6,111 bases of DNA from Methanomethylovorans sp. (GTDB lineage Archaea; Halobacteriota; Methanosarcinia; Methanosarcinales; Methanosarcinaceae), in contig JAHFZE010000320.1 in the NCBI GenBank assembly GCA_020854785.1, positions 1-6,111 on the forward strand, in the 5' to 3' direction. Every line of letters begins with the position of its first letter. The stretch's first letter is position 1. Shown here in pieces: positions 1 through 5,775 of the stretch. Below the pieces are notes generated by a model. It saw only the letters and a list, made by a program, of their open reading frames with translations, did not search any database and had not been told where the DNA came from. The position numbers were made by a program, and so were the translations under genes.

Positions 1-90
1 GGTATTTTTTGCGAGGGAAGCAAAAGCTGCTGTAAGAGTGGTCTTGCCTGTACCGCCCTTGCCACTGATAACAGTTATTTGTTTTGGCAT
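1..90 (-). CDS. MinD-superfamily P-loop ATPase, N-terminal fragment (cut by window edge)
   Basis: Reverse-strand reading from ATG at 88-90 to the window edge gives 30 residues beginning MPKQITVISGKGGTGKTT. The deviant Walker A motif GKGGTGKT at residues 10-17, directly after a hydrophobic beta-strand, is the hallmark of MinD/Mrp/NifH-type ATPases. It starts one base after the TGA stop of the upstream MinD-type ATPase gene, with an AGGTG ribosome-binding site inside that gene's last codons, so the two are almost certainly co-transcribed and translationally coupled. Adjacent pairs of such ATPases are typical of the COG1149 group (MinD-type ATPase with inserted ferredoxin domain), so the missing part probably carries CxxCxxCxxxC clusters. 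That is inference, because the region lies outside the window. The family call is firm; the exact subfamily is not. Confidence 0.85.
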   Translation of the reverse strand, partial: MPKQITVISGKGGTGKTTLTAAFASLAKNT

Positions 91-91
91 T

Positions 92-937
92 TCAACACCT
101 GCCTGTCAGCTCTTGAAGTTGTCTGAACATATCAAGGAACCTTTCTTTCCATTGTGGCATTTGTAGCACAAAAGGAATTCCCTGGGAGTACAGTTCAGCT
201 ATTTTTATTTCATTTGGTATTTTCATAAGCACAGGAATGTTATTTTCAGAGCAATATCTCTCCACTTTTTCATCACCTACGTCACATCTGTTGATCACCA
301 CTCCGTGCGGTATGCGTAGTTCTTTTACCAGTTCGACGGCAAGTGAGAGGTCATGTAATCCAAAAGGAGTGGGCTCCGTAACAAGCACACAGTAATCTGC
401 TCCGGTTATAGCAGAAATGACCGGGCATGAAGTACCTGGTGGAGAATCTATGATCACTGTCTGTGTATCGTCAATATGCGTTTTAAGTGCATGGATTATA
501 GGGGAAGCCATTGGCTCACTGATATTTAGCAGGCCCTGGTACAGTTCTGTACCGCAACTTCTTGAAGCAGAACGTTCAATGATCCCGATGGACCTACCTT
601 CCTCATAGATAGCACCCTGTGGACACACAATCGAACATGCTCCACAGCCGTGACATAGCTTGGGAAAGAACATGATACTCTTAGGCAGTTTAACAAGCGC
701 GTTGAAACGGCAGACATCTACACATTTCATACACAGGTCACACTTCTCTTTAGAAATGGTGGGTACTTGTATCTGTACATCTCTAACTTTTTCCAGTCTA
801 TGTTCCAGGAACAGATTGCAGTTCGGCTCTTCTACATCACAGTCAAATAGCTGGACATTTCCAAGGGATAATGCAAGGTTTAGGGATACTGTAGTCTTGC
901 CAGTACCTCCTTTTCCGCTCGCTACTGCTATTCTCAT
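92..937 (-). CDS. MinD-superfamily P-loop ATPase with inserted 2x[4Fe-4S] ferredoxin domain
   Basis: The 281-residue product is a cytoplasmic ATPase of the COG1149 type. The deviant Walker A motif GKGGTGKT is at residues 8-15, a DCDVEEPN motif (switch I/A' region) at 32-39, and the DSPPGTSCP Walker B-like segment at 164-172. Inserted between them is a bacterial-type ferredoxin domain with two cysteine sets: C66, C69, C72, C76 and C95, C98, C101, C105, enough for two [4Fe-4S] clusters. Length is normal for the family. The ATG start places the P-loop at the expected N-terminal position and has AGAGG a few bases upstream. It sits third in the operon, 51 bases after the His-rich NifX-like gene and one base before the second ATPase. 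By analogy with NBP35/Mrp and the ATPases of the Desulfovibrio orange-protein operons, it may assemble or transfer metal-sulfur clusters in an ATP-dependent way. Substrate and partners are inferred, not shown. Confidence 0.93.
   Translation of the reverse strand: MRIAVASGKGGTGKTTVSLNLALSLGNVQLFDCDVEEPNCNLFLEHRLEKVRDVQIQVPTISKEKCDLCMKCVDVCRFNALVKLPKSIMFFPKLCHGCGACSIVCPQGAIYEEGRSIGIIERSASRSCGTELYQGLLNISEPMASPIIHALKTHIDDTQTVIIDSPPGTSCPVISAITGADYCVLVTEPTPFGLHDLSLAVELVKELRIPHGVVINRCDVGDEKVERYCSENNIPVLMKIPNEIKIAELYSQGIPFVLQMPQWKERFLDMFRQLQELTGRC
96..100 (-). promoter_or_regulatory. Ribosome-binding site of the truncated ATPase gene
   Basis: On the minus strand AGGTG lies five bases before the ATG at 90 and inside the last codons of the preceding gene. 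This supports the ATG at 88-90 as the start and suggests translational coupling of the two ATPases. Confidence 0.55.
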
Positions 938-941
938 GAAG

Positions 942-979
942 CCTCTGATGCTTTTTGTGTTGTTGTTATCCTACAGAGG
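942..979 (-). promoter_or_regulatory. Inverted repeat that could mask the RBS of the ferredoxin-ATPase gene
   Basis: CCTCTG at 942-947 and CAGAGG at 974-979 are perfect inverted repeats separated by 26 bases. In the minus-strand mRNA the 3' arm reads CAGAGG and contains the AGAGG ribosome-binding site four bases before the ATG at 937; the 5' arm (CCUCUG) resembles the anti-Shine-Dalgarno sequence. The loop is A-rich. Folding would hide the RBS, so it may tune the ATPase level relative to the upstream genes. A 6-bp stem with a long loop is only modest evidence. Confidence 0.35.
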
Positions 980-988
980 ACATGGACT

Positions 989-1399
989 TTAGTGGTGGTG
1001 ACCGTGATCATGACTGTGGTGGTGGTCATGATGGTGGTCATGGTGTTCGTGAGAACTGCATGCATTGTCCATGGTTGCTTTTTGCAGTCTTCCTGTTTCC
1101 CATGCTTTCAAAGCATCTTGGATCGTACCTTGTGCTCCCACATATACTTCTATTCCATACTGCTCGAACATTGCAACAGCTTTCCTTCCAAGGCCCCCGC
1201 AAAGCATAATATTGATCCCATTTTGGGACATCAGTTCAGGAGGAAGGCCTACTCCGCCATTGTGCTCACTGGTATTGGGTATTACTGAAACCTCACTGTT
1301 CTCTGTATCGTACATAATGTAGTTCAAAACCTTTCCAAAATGCTGTCCTACCTGGTCTTCCAGGCCAGTTTCACCCATAGATGGTACACATATCTTCAT
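989..1399 (-). CDS. NifX/NifB-family metal-cluster-binding protein with C-terminal His-rich tail
   Basis: The 136-residue product starts MKICVPSMGETG and carries the features of the dinitrogenase Fe-Mo cofactor-binding fold (NifX/NafY/NifB C-terminal domain, COG1433 type): a QHFGK motif at residues 19-23, an acidic/Asn-rich EHNGG segment at 45-49, GINIMLCGGLGRKA at 61-74, and GIEVYVGAQGT at 82-92. Residues 117-136 form a tail with 14 histidines in 20 residues, interspersed with Asp, Ser and Gly and preceded by C114. Such a tail would be expected to bind Zn, Ni, Cu or Co ions. Members of this fold bind or carry Fe-Mo or Mo-Cu sulfur clusters; which metal is used here cannot be read from the sequence. 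It lies 11 bases after the paralogous small protein and has a strong AAGGTGA ribosome-binding site at 1404-1410. Confidence 0.9.
   Translation of the reverse strand: MKICVPSMGETGLEDQVGQHFGKVLNYIMYDTENSEVSVIPNTSEHNGGVGLPPELMSQNGINIMLCGGLGRKAVAMFEQYGIEVYVGAQGTIQDALKAWETGRLQKATMDNACSSHEHHDHHHDHHHSHDHGHHH
1003..1048. repeat. Low-complexity repeat encoding the His-rich tail
   Basis: The plus strand is built of GTG, GGT and CATG-type units. A 12-base unit, TGGTGGTCATG plus one base, occurs twice in tandem at 1020-1031 and 1032-1043. It is coding on the minus strand (His/Asp codons), so it is probably a slippage-prone coding repeat rather than an independent element. Confidence 0.6.
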
Positions 1400-1403
1400 A
1401 TTT

Positions 1404-1410
1404 TCACCTT
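1404..1410 (-). promoter_or_regulatory. Strong ribosome-binding site of the His-tailed NifX-like gene
   Basis: AAGGTGA on the minus strand lies four bases before the ATG at 1399 and fills the 11-base gap after the preceding gene's TAA stop. It fixes the start at MKICVPS and indicates efficient translation within the operon. Confidence 0.7.
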
Positions 1411-1734
1411 TTAAATTTCATTTGTTCCAAGGAATTTTTGTACAGCTTCCATAGCTTTCATTTCAGGATATTTTACTATCTGTATACCTGCAGTTCCCAT
1501 TACTGATACGGCATTTGGGCCAGGATTGCTGCAAATAAGCACGTCTGCTCCACGGTCTGCAACGTACTGTGCAGCCTGTACACCAGCACCCTGGGATGCA
1601 GCAGAATAAGGATTTTTCACAAATTCATATTGCATATCGTCTGTATTTACGAACATAAAATATAAGCACCTTCCAAAATGTGGGTCAGTTCCCGCTTCAG
1701 GATCATTGTCCTTTGTAGTAACGCATATCTTCAT
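1411..1734 (-). CDS. NifX/NifB-family metal-cluster-binding protein (orange-protein-like), no His tail
   Basis: The 107-residue product from ATG at 1732-1734 begins MKICVTTKDND and belongs to the same COG1433-type family as the next gene. It has a DPHFGRC motif (residues 17-23), a VKNP segment (39-42), and ADVLICSNPGPNAV (63-76), the conserved Gly/Pro turn of the fold. It ends shortly after the final helix, without a metal-binding tail. A GTG three codons upstream (1741-1743) could give 110 residues. The ATG is preferred because the paralog starts identically with MKICV and because GTGA lies five bases before it. This is the first gene of the four-gene operon, behind the TATA box at about 1811. 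A small single-domain member next to MinD-type ATPases resembles the Desulfovibrio orange protein, which holds a Mo-Cu-sulfide cluster. That similarity is by family and context only. Confidence 0.88.
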   Translation of the reverse strand: MKICVTTKDNDPEAGTDPHFGRCLYFMFVNTDDMQYEFVKNPYSAASQGAGVQAAQYVADRGADVLICSNPGPNAVSVMGTAGIQIVKYPEMKAMEAVQKFLGTNEI

Positions 1735-1807
1735 TTTGCTCACGGCCTGATCATAGTAAGTCTTTTCAAGTATCTCTATTCGTGATAATTACTCTAATAT
1801 GAGATAA

Positions 1808-1815
1808 AATATAAA
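1808..1815 (-). promoter_or_regulatory. TATA box of the NifX-like/MinD operon
   Basis: On the minus strand TTTATATT lies within a run of A/T and matches an archaeal TATA box. With the usual spacing, transcription would start near 1786, giving a leader of about 50 bases before the ATG at 1734. No other box in 1735-1905 is placed as well. Confidence 0.5.
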
Positions 1816-1818
1816 TAT

Positions 1819-1835
1819 TTAACTCAAAAAGTTAA
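1819..1835. promoter_or_regulatory. Palindrome abutting the operon TATA box (candidate operator)
   Basis: TTAACT at 1819-1824 and AGTTAA at 1830-1835 form a perfect 6-bp inverted repeat with a five-base spacer. It lies three bases upstream of the TATA box, where the BRE or a regulator would bind. Placement and symmetry suit a dimeric DNA-binding protein; the region is AT-rich, so chance is possible. Confidence 0.35.
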
Positions 1836-1866
1836 TATACTATATTGATGACAATCTAATGTGATC

Positions 1867-1906
1867 AAAAAGATTAGTTTACTGAAGTATAGAATTTAAT
1901 CTTTTT
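1867..1906 (-). terminator. AT-rich stem-loop ending in oligo-T at the 3' end of the hydantoinase gene
   Basis: AAAAAGATTA at 1867-1876 and TAATCTTTTT at 1897-1906 are perfect 10-bp inverted repeats around a 20-base spacer. On the minus strand the hairpin begins at the last base of the TGA stop and ends in a run of five T, which suits archaeal termination at oligo-T. A smaller repeat, TACT-GA-AGTA (1880-1889), lies inside the spacer. The symmetrical A and T runs would also present a T run to plus-strand transcripts. Confidence 0.5.
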
Positions 1907-3840
1907 CATCCCTTTATGATCATCATGGGATTGCCTATGCCTACAACTGTGATCCTGGTTTCCAGAGGTGGGTGAGGCCAGTTCTCAGGAGAAATGCTCT
2001 TTACTGAAATATTAGTCTCGGTCTCTTCCTTACTTACTCCACACCTGTTCTCATATTCAAGCACCATGTCCAGTCCTATCTGTCTTGCTCTTTCAAAGGC
2101 TTCTCTATAATCTACAACATGTTCTCTTCCACCCGGATAGAAAATAAGGAAGTCCTCTGAAGGCTTTTCTATGGACTCTGGAATGATCAGCACTTCAATT
2201 TTTTTAACTCCCTTGCCCGCAAGAGCCCCCACGGCATTCCCCACATCTGCATGTTCCGGGACGATAATGTCAGCATCTAAAAGTGCAGACATTTCCTCTG
2301 AATACGCTTTGACAGGTCCTCCCAATAATACAACAGGCAATTTCAGGCTGAACTTTGCCGGATACAGTCCACTAAGCAGTTCGTCCACCAGAGGTCTGGA
2401 CCGTTCAGGCAAAAGGAAAGCCATCTGGCTATGGGCCATGTTCCTAGCTACATGTTCTTTCACATGGGTACAGAATTCATATTTTTTACTGCCGTTATAG
2501 CGGGAAAGGAGCTCAGCACCTGCGTGGGAAGCATCCGGATTCCATGCAGTGTATTCTCCTCTCACATGCAAAGCGTCCGTGGGTGTGAAACCGATAGCTT
2601 GTACCAGTCTTTTCTTTATAAGTGCATCAATTACCTTTCCGGATGGCATGGTACGCATAGCAGTATAGAGTTCGTGTATGCTAATAGGGTCGCTTCCTAT
2701 GTGCTGCAACAATTTAGCTTCTTCGTTGTTCAGTCCATTACTGGCATAGTCGGTCCGTACAAAGAACTTAGTGGGCTGATAGTTCTCGTCCAGTGACTTG
2801 CGGGGTAGCGGCCTTATATGATTAAGTTTCTGTAACAGACCTGGGTATTTGATAGCAGCTACACATAGAGGGATAACGCGTCTGGGACCAATCTTTACTT
2901 CCCCATCAGTTATCCATACATGACTGTCTCCACCAGTTGCTGAAGTTTCCATCTTCATAGCCCTGACCCTTGTTTTCCATCCGCCCACTATAGAACCAGA
3001 ATCACTTATTTCTGGTACTCCTTGGTATATGGCAGATACATCGGTACTGGTTCCCCCCACATCTATAGCTGCACATGTGTCCAGTTTTGCAAGATACGAT
3101 GCTCCGAGAAGACTTGCCGCAGGACCGGAAAAAATAGTCTCAATGGGTTTTTCCAGAGCATCCTCCAGATTATATACGGAACCATCACATTTCAGCATCA
3201 GCATCCTTGCATTGATCCCTCTTTTCCTGATGTCTGCCATCACAGCGCTGACAAAGCGATGCGTAATAGGTATCAACTGAGCATTAAGCACAGCAGTTAC
3301 TGCCCTTTCATAGGCACCCAGTTCTTGGGAAAGTTCGTGGCCACATACCACAGGTTTGCCAGTAACCTTCTGGATCAGGGATTTGGCCCGCAGTTCATGT
3401 TCGGGATTCCTTGTACCAAAGAAAGCCGAGATGGCATATGCTGAGACTTTGTCCTTTGTTCTGTCACCAAATTCTCTGATAGCTTCGGTATCCAAAGACA
3501 TCTCTTCTTCACCGCTTGGACCATGGCCACCGGGCACAACTATGAGATCCTGGGTAGGGAATTCCTGTTCTGCAGGATGCTGTCCTATGAGCACAAGTCC
3601 TACAGGGGTTCCTGTACCTTCAAGTAGGGAATTAGTGGAAAGAGTGGTAGAGACTGATACGAGGTTGACCTGGCTGAGCAGTTCCTGGTCAAGCGCATCC
3701 AGAACAGCACTTATGCCAATTTGCAGGTCAGGATATGTAGTAAACGCTTTTTCCGAGTCTACAACTACGCCGTCCGTTCCTCTCAAAAGGACAGCATCCG
3801 TATACGTCCCACCTGTGTCAATACCAAGGCCATAATGCAA
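1906..3840 (-). CDS. Hydantoinase/oxoprolinase family protein (HyuA-like, ASKHA fold)
   Basis: The 644-residue product shows the N-terminal and central domains of hydantoinase A/5-oxoprolinase-type ATPases. The first phosphate-binding motif GIDTGGTYTDA is at residues 6-16, SGPAAS at 238-243, the second phosphate motif AIDVGGTSTDV at 258-268, TSATGGDSHVW at 299-309, and an adenosine-type LLGGPV at 505-510 with GNAVGALAG at 534-542. Family members use ATP to activate cyclic amides or carboxylate substrates. This one has no HyuB-like partner in the window, so its substrate is unknown. The start is TTG at 3838-3840: it puts the phosphate motif at the expected N-terminal position, an AAAGGAG site lies eight bases upstream, and an in-frame stop at 3865-3867 precedes it with no ATG or GTG between. 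It stands alone on the minus strand, and the 1735-1905 spacer with a terminator-like hairpin separates it from the MinD operon. Confidence 0.92.
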   Translation of the reverse strand: MHYGLGIDTGGTYTDAVLLRGTDGVVVDSEKAFTTYPDLQIGISAVLDALDQELLSQVNLVSVSTTLSTNSLLEGTGTPVGLVLIGQHPAEQEFPTQDLIVVPGGHGPSGEEEMSLDTEAIREFGDRTKDKVSAYAISAFFGTRNPEHELRAKSLIQKVTGKPVVCGHELSQELGAYERAVTAVLNAQLIPITHRFVSAVMADIRKRGINARMLMLKCDGSVYNLEDALEKPIETIFSGPAASLLGASYLAKLDTCAAIDVGGTSTDVSAIYQGVPEISDSGSIVGGWKTRVRAMKMETSATGGDSHVWITDGEVKIGPRRVIPLCVAAIKYPGLLQKLNHIRPLPRKSLDENYQPTKFFVRTDYASNGLNNEEAKLLQHIGSDPISIHELYTAMRTMPSGKVIDALIKKRLVQAIGFTPTDALHVRGEYTAWNPDASHAGAELLSRYNGSKKYEFCTHVKEHVARNMAHSQMAFLLPERSRPLVDELLSGLYPAKFSLKLPVVLLGGPVKAYSEEMSALLDADIIVPEHADVGNAVGALAGKGVKKIEVLIIPESIEKPSEDFLIFYPGGREHVVDYREAFERARQIGLDMVLEYENRCGVSKEETETNISVKSISPENWPHPPLETRITVVGIGNPMMIIKG

Positions 3841-3848
3841 AATTATAT

Positions 3849-3855
3849 CTCCTTT
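3849..3855 (-). promoter_or_regulatory. Ribosome-binding site supporting the TTG start of the hydantoinase gene
   Basis: AAAGGAG on the minus strand lies eight bases upstream of TTG at 3840. With no in-frame ATG or GTG upstream before the stop codon, it settles the unusual TTG start. Confidence 0.7.
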
Positions 3856-3880
3856 CTTTTTTAATTATTCTATATGGAGA

Positions 3881-3888
3881 GTTTATAC
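3881..3888 (-). promoter_or_regulatory. Putative TATA box of the hydantoinase gene
   Basis: GTATAAAC on the minus strand is placed to start transcription near 3859, just ahead of the ribosome-binding site, giving a short leader of about 20 bases. It is one of two divergent boxes in the 137-base space between the hydantoinase and MBL genes. Confidence 0.4.
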
Positions 3889-3911
3889 TTAATTCTTTTC
3901 AGATACATTCA

Positions 3912-3919
3912 TATATTTA
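3912..3919 (+). promoter_or_regulatory. Putative TATA box of the MBL-fold gene
   Basis: TATATTTA on the plus strand predicts a transcription start near 3941. That lies downstream of the ATG at 3927 and upstream of the ATG at 3978, which supports the shorter protein. Confidence 0.4.
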
Positions 3920-3966
3920 TTCTCACATGTGTTTAATAATAGTCAACAAGGAAAGATCGTCACACT

Positions 3967-3970
3967 GGAG
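3967..3970 (+). promoter_or_regulatory. Ribosome-binding site deciding the MBL-fold gene start
   Basis: GGAG lies seven bases before the ATG at 3978. It is only one base from the in-frame ATG at 3972, too close to serve it, so 3978 is the likely start. Confidence 0.6.
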
Positions 3971-3977
3971 TATGGAC

Positions 3978-4688
3978 ATGAAGCTTACGGTCATTTATGA
4001 CAATGAGGCAAAAGAAGGTTTGAATAGTGGATGGGGTTTTTCTTGCTTAATTGAAACTCTAGGAAATACCATTCTCTTCGATACCGGTTGGGATGGCCAT
4101 GTTCTCTTGGAGAATATGGAAAAACTTGGTTTTTCTCCTGAAGATATCGACATTTTGGTGTTATCTCATCAGCACTGGGACCACATAGGAGGTGTGCCAA
4201 CGTTCCTTAATATGAAGTCAGATGTGGATATCTTTATGCCAGCAAGTTTTTCACCCAACCTGAAAAGAGAGATCTCGACAAGGAGAAAGCAGGCAGATAC
4301 TTCCACTTCTCTTTTGAATATGGATAGTTCCGTGAGTCCCAGATTGCATGATATAAAAACACCTCAGGAAATATGCGAGGGAGTATACACAACAGGCGAA
4401 CTTGGAAAAGAGATAAAAGAACAATCTTTGATACTGAGATCGGGTAAGGGTCTGTACGTTATCACTGGTTGTGCACACCCCGGCCTTCCTGCAATATTGG
4501 ATGCAGCTTCTTCTTTTGGTAATGTGGTCGGTATCGTGGGCGGTCTGCACGACAGCCAGGATTATGGTCTGTTCAAAGGCATGCATTTGATAGGTGCAGG
4601 TCATTGTACAGCTCATAAAAAAGAGATAAAAATGAAATATCCAGATGCATTTGTCGATATTTTTGCAGGATATTCTGTGGAGTTTTGA
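3978..4688 (+). CDS. MBL-fold metallo-hydrolase (COG1237 type)
   Basis: The 236-residue product begins MKLTVIYDNEA, typical of the group named after dihydropterin-aminobenzene phosphate (methanopterin pathway) synthase-like proteins. The metallo-beta-lactamase signature SHQHWDH is at residues 63-69 (ligands H64, H66, D68, H69), preceded by LFDTGWDG at 33-40. Further ligand candidates are H167 in TGCAHPG, H191 in GGLHD, and GHCTAHK at 208-214. A complete binuclear metal site is therefore plausible. In-frame ATGs at 3927 and 3972 would extend the N-terminus, but the added residues look non-conserved; the GGAG site and TATA placement favour 3978. The radical SAM gene follows 33 bases downstream, probably co-transcribed. 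COG1237 proteins often neighbour NifX-like/MinD genes in anaerobes. The pterin-synthase annotation is a family label, and the real substrate is unknown. Confidence 0.92.
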   Translation: MKLTVIYDNEAKEGLNSGWGFSCLIETLGNTILFDTGWDGHVLLENMEKLGFSPEDIDILVLSHQHWDHIGGVPTFLNMKSDVDIFMPASFSPNLKREISTRRKQADTSTSLLNMDSSVSPRLHDIKTPQEICEGVYTTGELGKEIKEQSLILRSGKGLYVITGCAHPGLPAILDAASSFGNVVGIVGGLHDSQDYGLFKGMHLIGAGHCTAHKKEIKMKYPDAFVDIFAGYSVEF

Positions 4689-4721
4689 ACAATACACATC
4701 ATATAATGCTGTGGTATAAAA

Positions 4722-5705
4722 ATGAAAACAAGAATTATCTATGGTCCTATTCTTTCAAGAAGGCTTGGAAGGTCTCTGGGTGTCGATGTGATCAAAAAGG
4801 CCGGCACAAAGAAGAATTGTAATTTTGATTGTGTCTATTGCCAGCTGGGACATGTGGATTATAAGATAAAAGGTCCCGAGGAGGTTGAGGGGGCAGTGAC
4901 CACCGAAGAAGTTGTGGAAGGGATCAGGTCTTTCCACAGGAATATCGAAAACCTTGATTATGTCACTTTTTCCGGTACATGTGAACCCACACTAAATCTC
5001 TCACTTGGATCGATGATCAGAGGAGTAAAGCAAATTATAGATCAGCCAGTTTGTGTGCTAACAAATTCTTCTCTTGTGGACAGGGAGGACGTGCGTTCCA
5101 ATCTTGCAGAAGCAGATCTTGTAATAGCAACCCTTGTTTCTGGTAATGAAGATACGTTCAGGGCCATGCACAGGCCTGCTGATGGGATAAGGCTTGATAA
5201 TATCATAAAAGGGTTGCAGGCTATGAAATCTCTAAAAAAACGTCCAAGACTTGGGATCGAAGTAATGCTTGTTGACTCAACAAATGGTTATCCGGTGAAC
5301 AGTACGGATGAGGAGATCACCAAACTCATTGAGGTCCTTAAGACCATAGATCCTGATGAGATCGAGATATTAACTGTCAGCAGGCCACCTGCAGAAAAGT
5401 TCATTGTCCCGGTGGCAGACACAAGGTTAAAGGAAATAGCACGTAGATTTGATGCAGAGTTCGGCAGAGATAGGGTAAGACTGGTACTCAAAGGCCTCAG
5501 AAGAGATAGGTCAAACATGCAACACGAAAATTTGGAAGAAGAGGTCTATGACCTTGTACTCAGAAGACCTTGCACTTACGAGCAGATATGTGCATCTCTT
5601 GGCATCTCAAGTGTGGAACTTGCTCCTATTATGGAAAAACTGGTCTCCTCTAACAATATAATAAGTATCGTATCCAAAAAAGGAACATATTATAAAGCAT
5701 CTTGA
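4722..5705 (+). CDS. Radical SAM protein with C-terminal winged-helix-like domain (COG0731-like)
   Basis: The 327-residue product starts MKTRIIYGPILSRRLGRSLG, an N-terminus typical of a radical SAM group in COG0731. The [4Fe-4S]/SAM motif CX3CX2C is C33, C37, C40, followed by QLG. The glycine-rich SAM-binding motif reads FSGTCEPTLN (83-92), with cysteine at residue 87 where GEP would be expected. The barrel continues to about residue 255. Residues 271-327 look like a winged helix-turn-helix, with predicted helices around EEVYDLVLRR and YEQICASLG and a terminal KKGTYYK wing. It lacks the wyosine-synthase (TYW1) signature, so no tRNA role is assigned. The ATG at 4722 is the first that leaves the YGPxxSRRLG motif intact; its ribosome-binding site is weak (GTGGT). 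It follows the MBL gene by 33 bases. Substrate unknown. Confidence 0.9.
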   Translation: MKTRIIYGPILSRRLGRSLGVDVIKKAGTKKNCNFDCVYCQLGHVDYKIKGPEEVEGAVTTEEVVEGIRSFHRNIENLDYVTFSGTCEPTLNLSLGSMIRGVKQIIDQPVCVLTNSSLVDREDVRSNLAEADLVIATLVSGNEDTFRAMHRPADGIRLDNIIKGLQAMKSLKKRPRLGIEVMLVDSTNGYPVNSTDEEITKLIEVLKTIDPDEIEILTVSRPPAEKFIVPVADTRLKEIARRFDAEFGRDRVRLVLKGLRRDRSNMQHENLEEEVYDLVLRRPCTYEQICASLGISSVELAPIMEKLVSSNNIISIVSKKGTYYKAS

Positions 5706-5719
5706 CCCTTTCTACATCG

Positions 5720-5733
5720 AGTCACTTTTGACT
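5720..5733. promoter_or_regulatory. Palindrome upstream of the DUF134 promoter (candidate operator)
   Basis: AGTCA at 5720-5724 and TGACT at 5729-5733 form a perfect 5-bp inverted repeat with a four-base spacer, nine bases before the TATA box. A direct repeat ACTATA (5731-5736 and 5741-5746), spaced one helical turn, follows. It could be a regulator site or a small hairpin after the radical SAM gene. Confidence 0.35.
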
Positions 5734-5742
5734 ATAGAAAAC

Positions 5743-5751
5743 TATATATAA
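5743..5751 (+). promoter_or_regulatory. TATA box of the DUF134 gene
   Basis: TATATATAA is a good archaeal TATA box. Its centre near 5747 predicts transcription from about 5772, a few bases before the ATG at 5776, which implies a leaderless or near-leaderless mRNA. Confidence 0.55.
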
Positions 5752-5775
5752 TTAATATCCATTGTGAAAAAATGC

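Noticed and set aside
992..1288. Plus-strand frames rich in Val, Met and Thr opposite the His-tailed gene
   Set aside because: Their composition is the complement of the His/Asp codon repeat; the minus-strand frame has the conserved NifX fold and a strong ribosome-binding site.
1..1743. A nitrogenase (nif) operon
   Set aside because: NifX-like proteins and MinD-type ATPases are present, but no nifHDK, nifE/N or NifB radical SAM domain appears in the window. The ATPases carry an inserted ferredoxin or lack NifH features.
1748..1867. TGATCA palindromes at 1748-1753 and 1862-1867 as regulator sites
   Set aside because: A six-base palindrome recurs easily by chance, and the copies share no flanking sequence or promoter placement.
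3356..3835. Long plus-strand open frame opposite the N-terminus of the hydantoinase gene, with similar ones at 3022-3444 and 2431-2796
   Set aside because: They lie wholly antisense to a well-supported conserved gene, have no plausible ribosome-binding site or known domain, and show the Ser/Pro-rich composition of a shadow frame.
3927..3977. N-terminal extension of the MBL protein from ATG at 3927
   Set aside because: The ATG at 3927 precedes the predicted transcription start and has no ribosome-binding site; ATG 3978 has GGAG at good spacing and the family-typical N-terminus.
4722..5705. Wyosine synthase TYW1
   Set aside because: Although in the same broad COG, the protein has the YGPxxSRRLG...CNFDCVYCQLG pattern rather than the TYW1 pattern, and a C-terminal winged-helix-like domain.
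5764..5775. GTG start of the DUF134 protein
   Set aside because: No ribosome-binding site, upstream of the predicted transcription start, and the four added residues do not match the usual family N-terminus.
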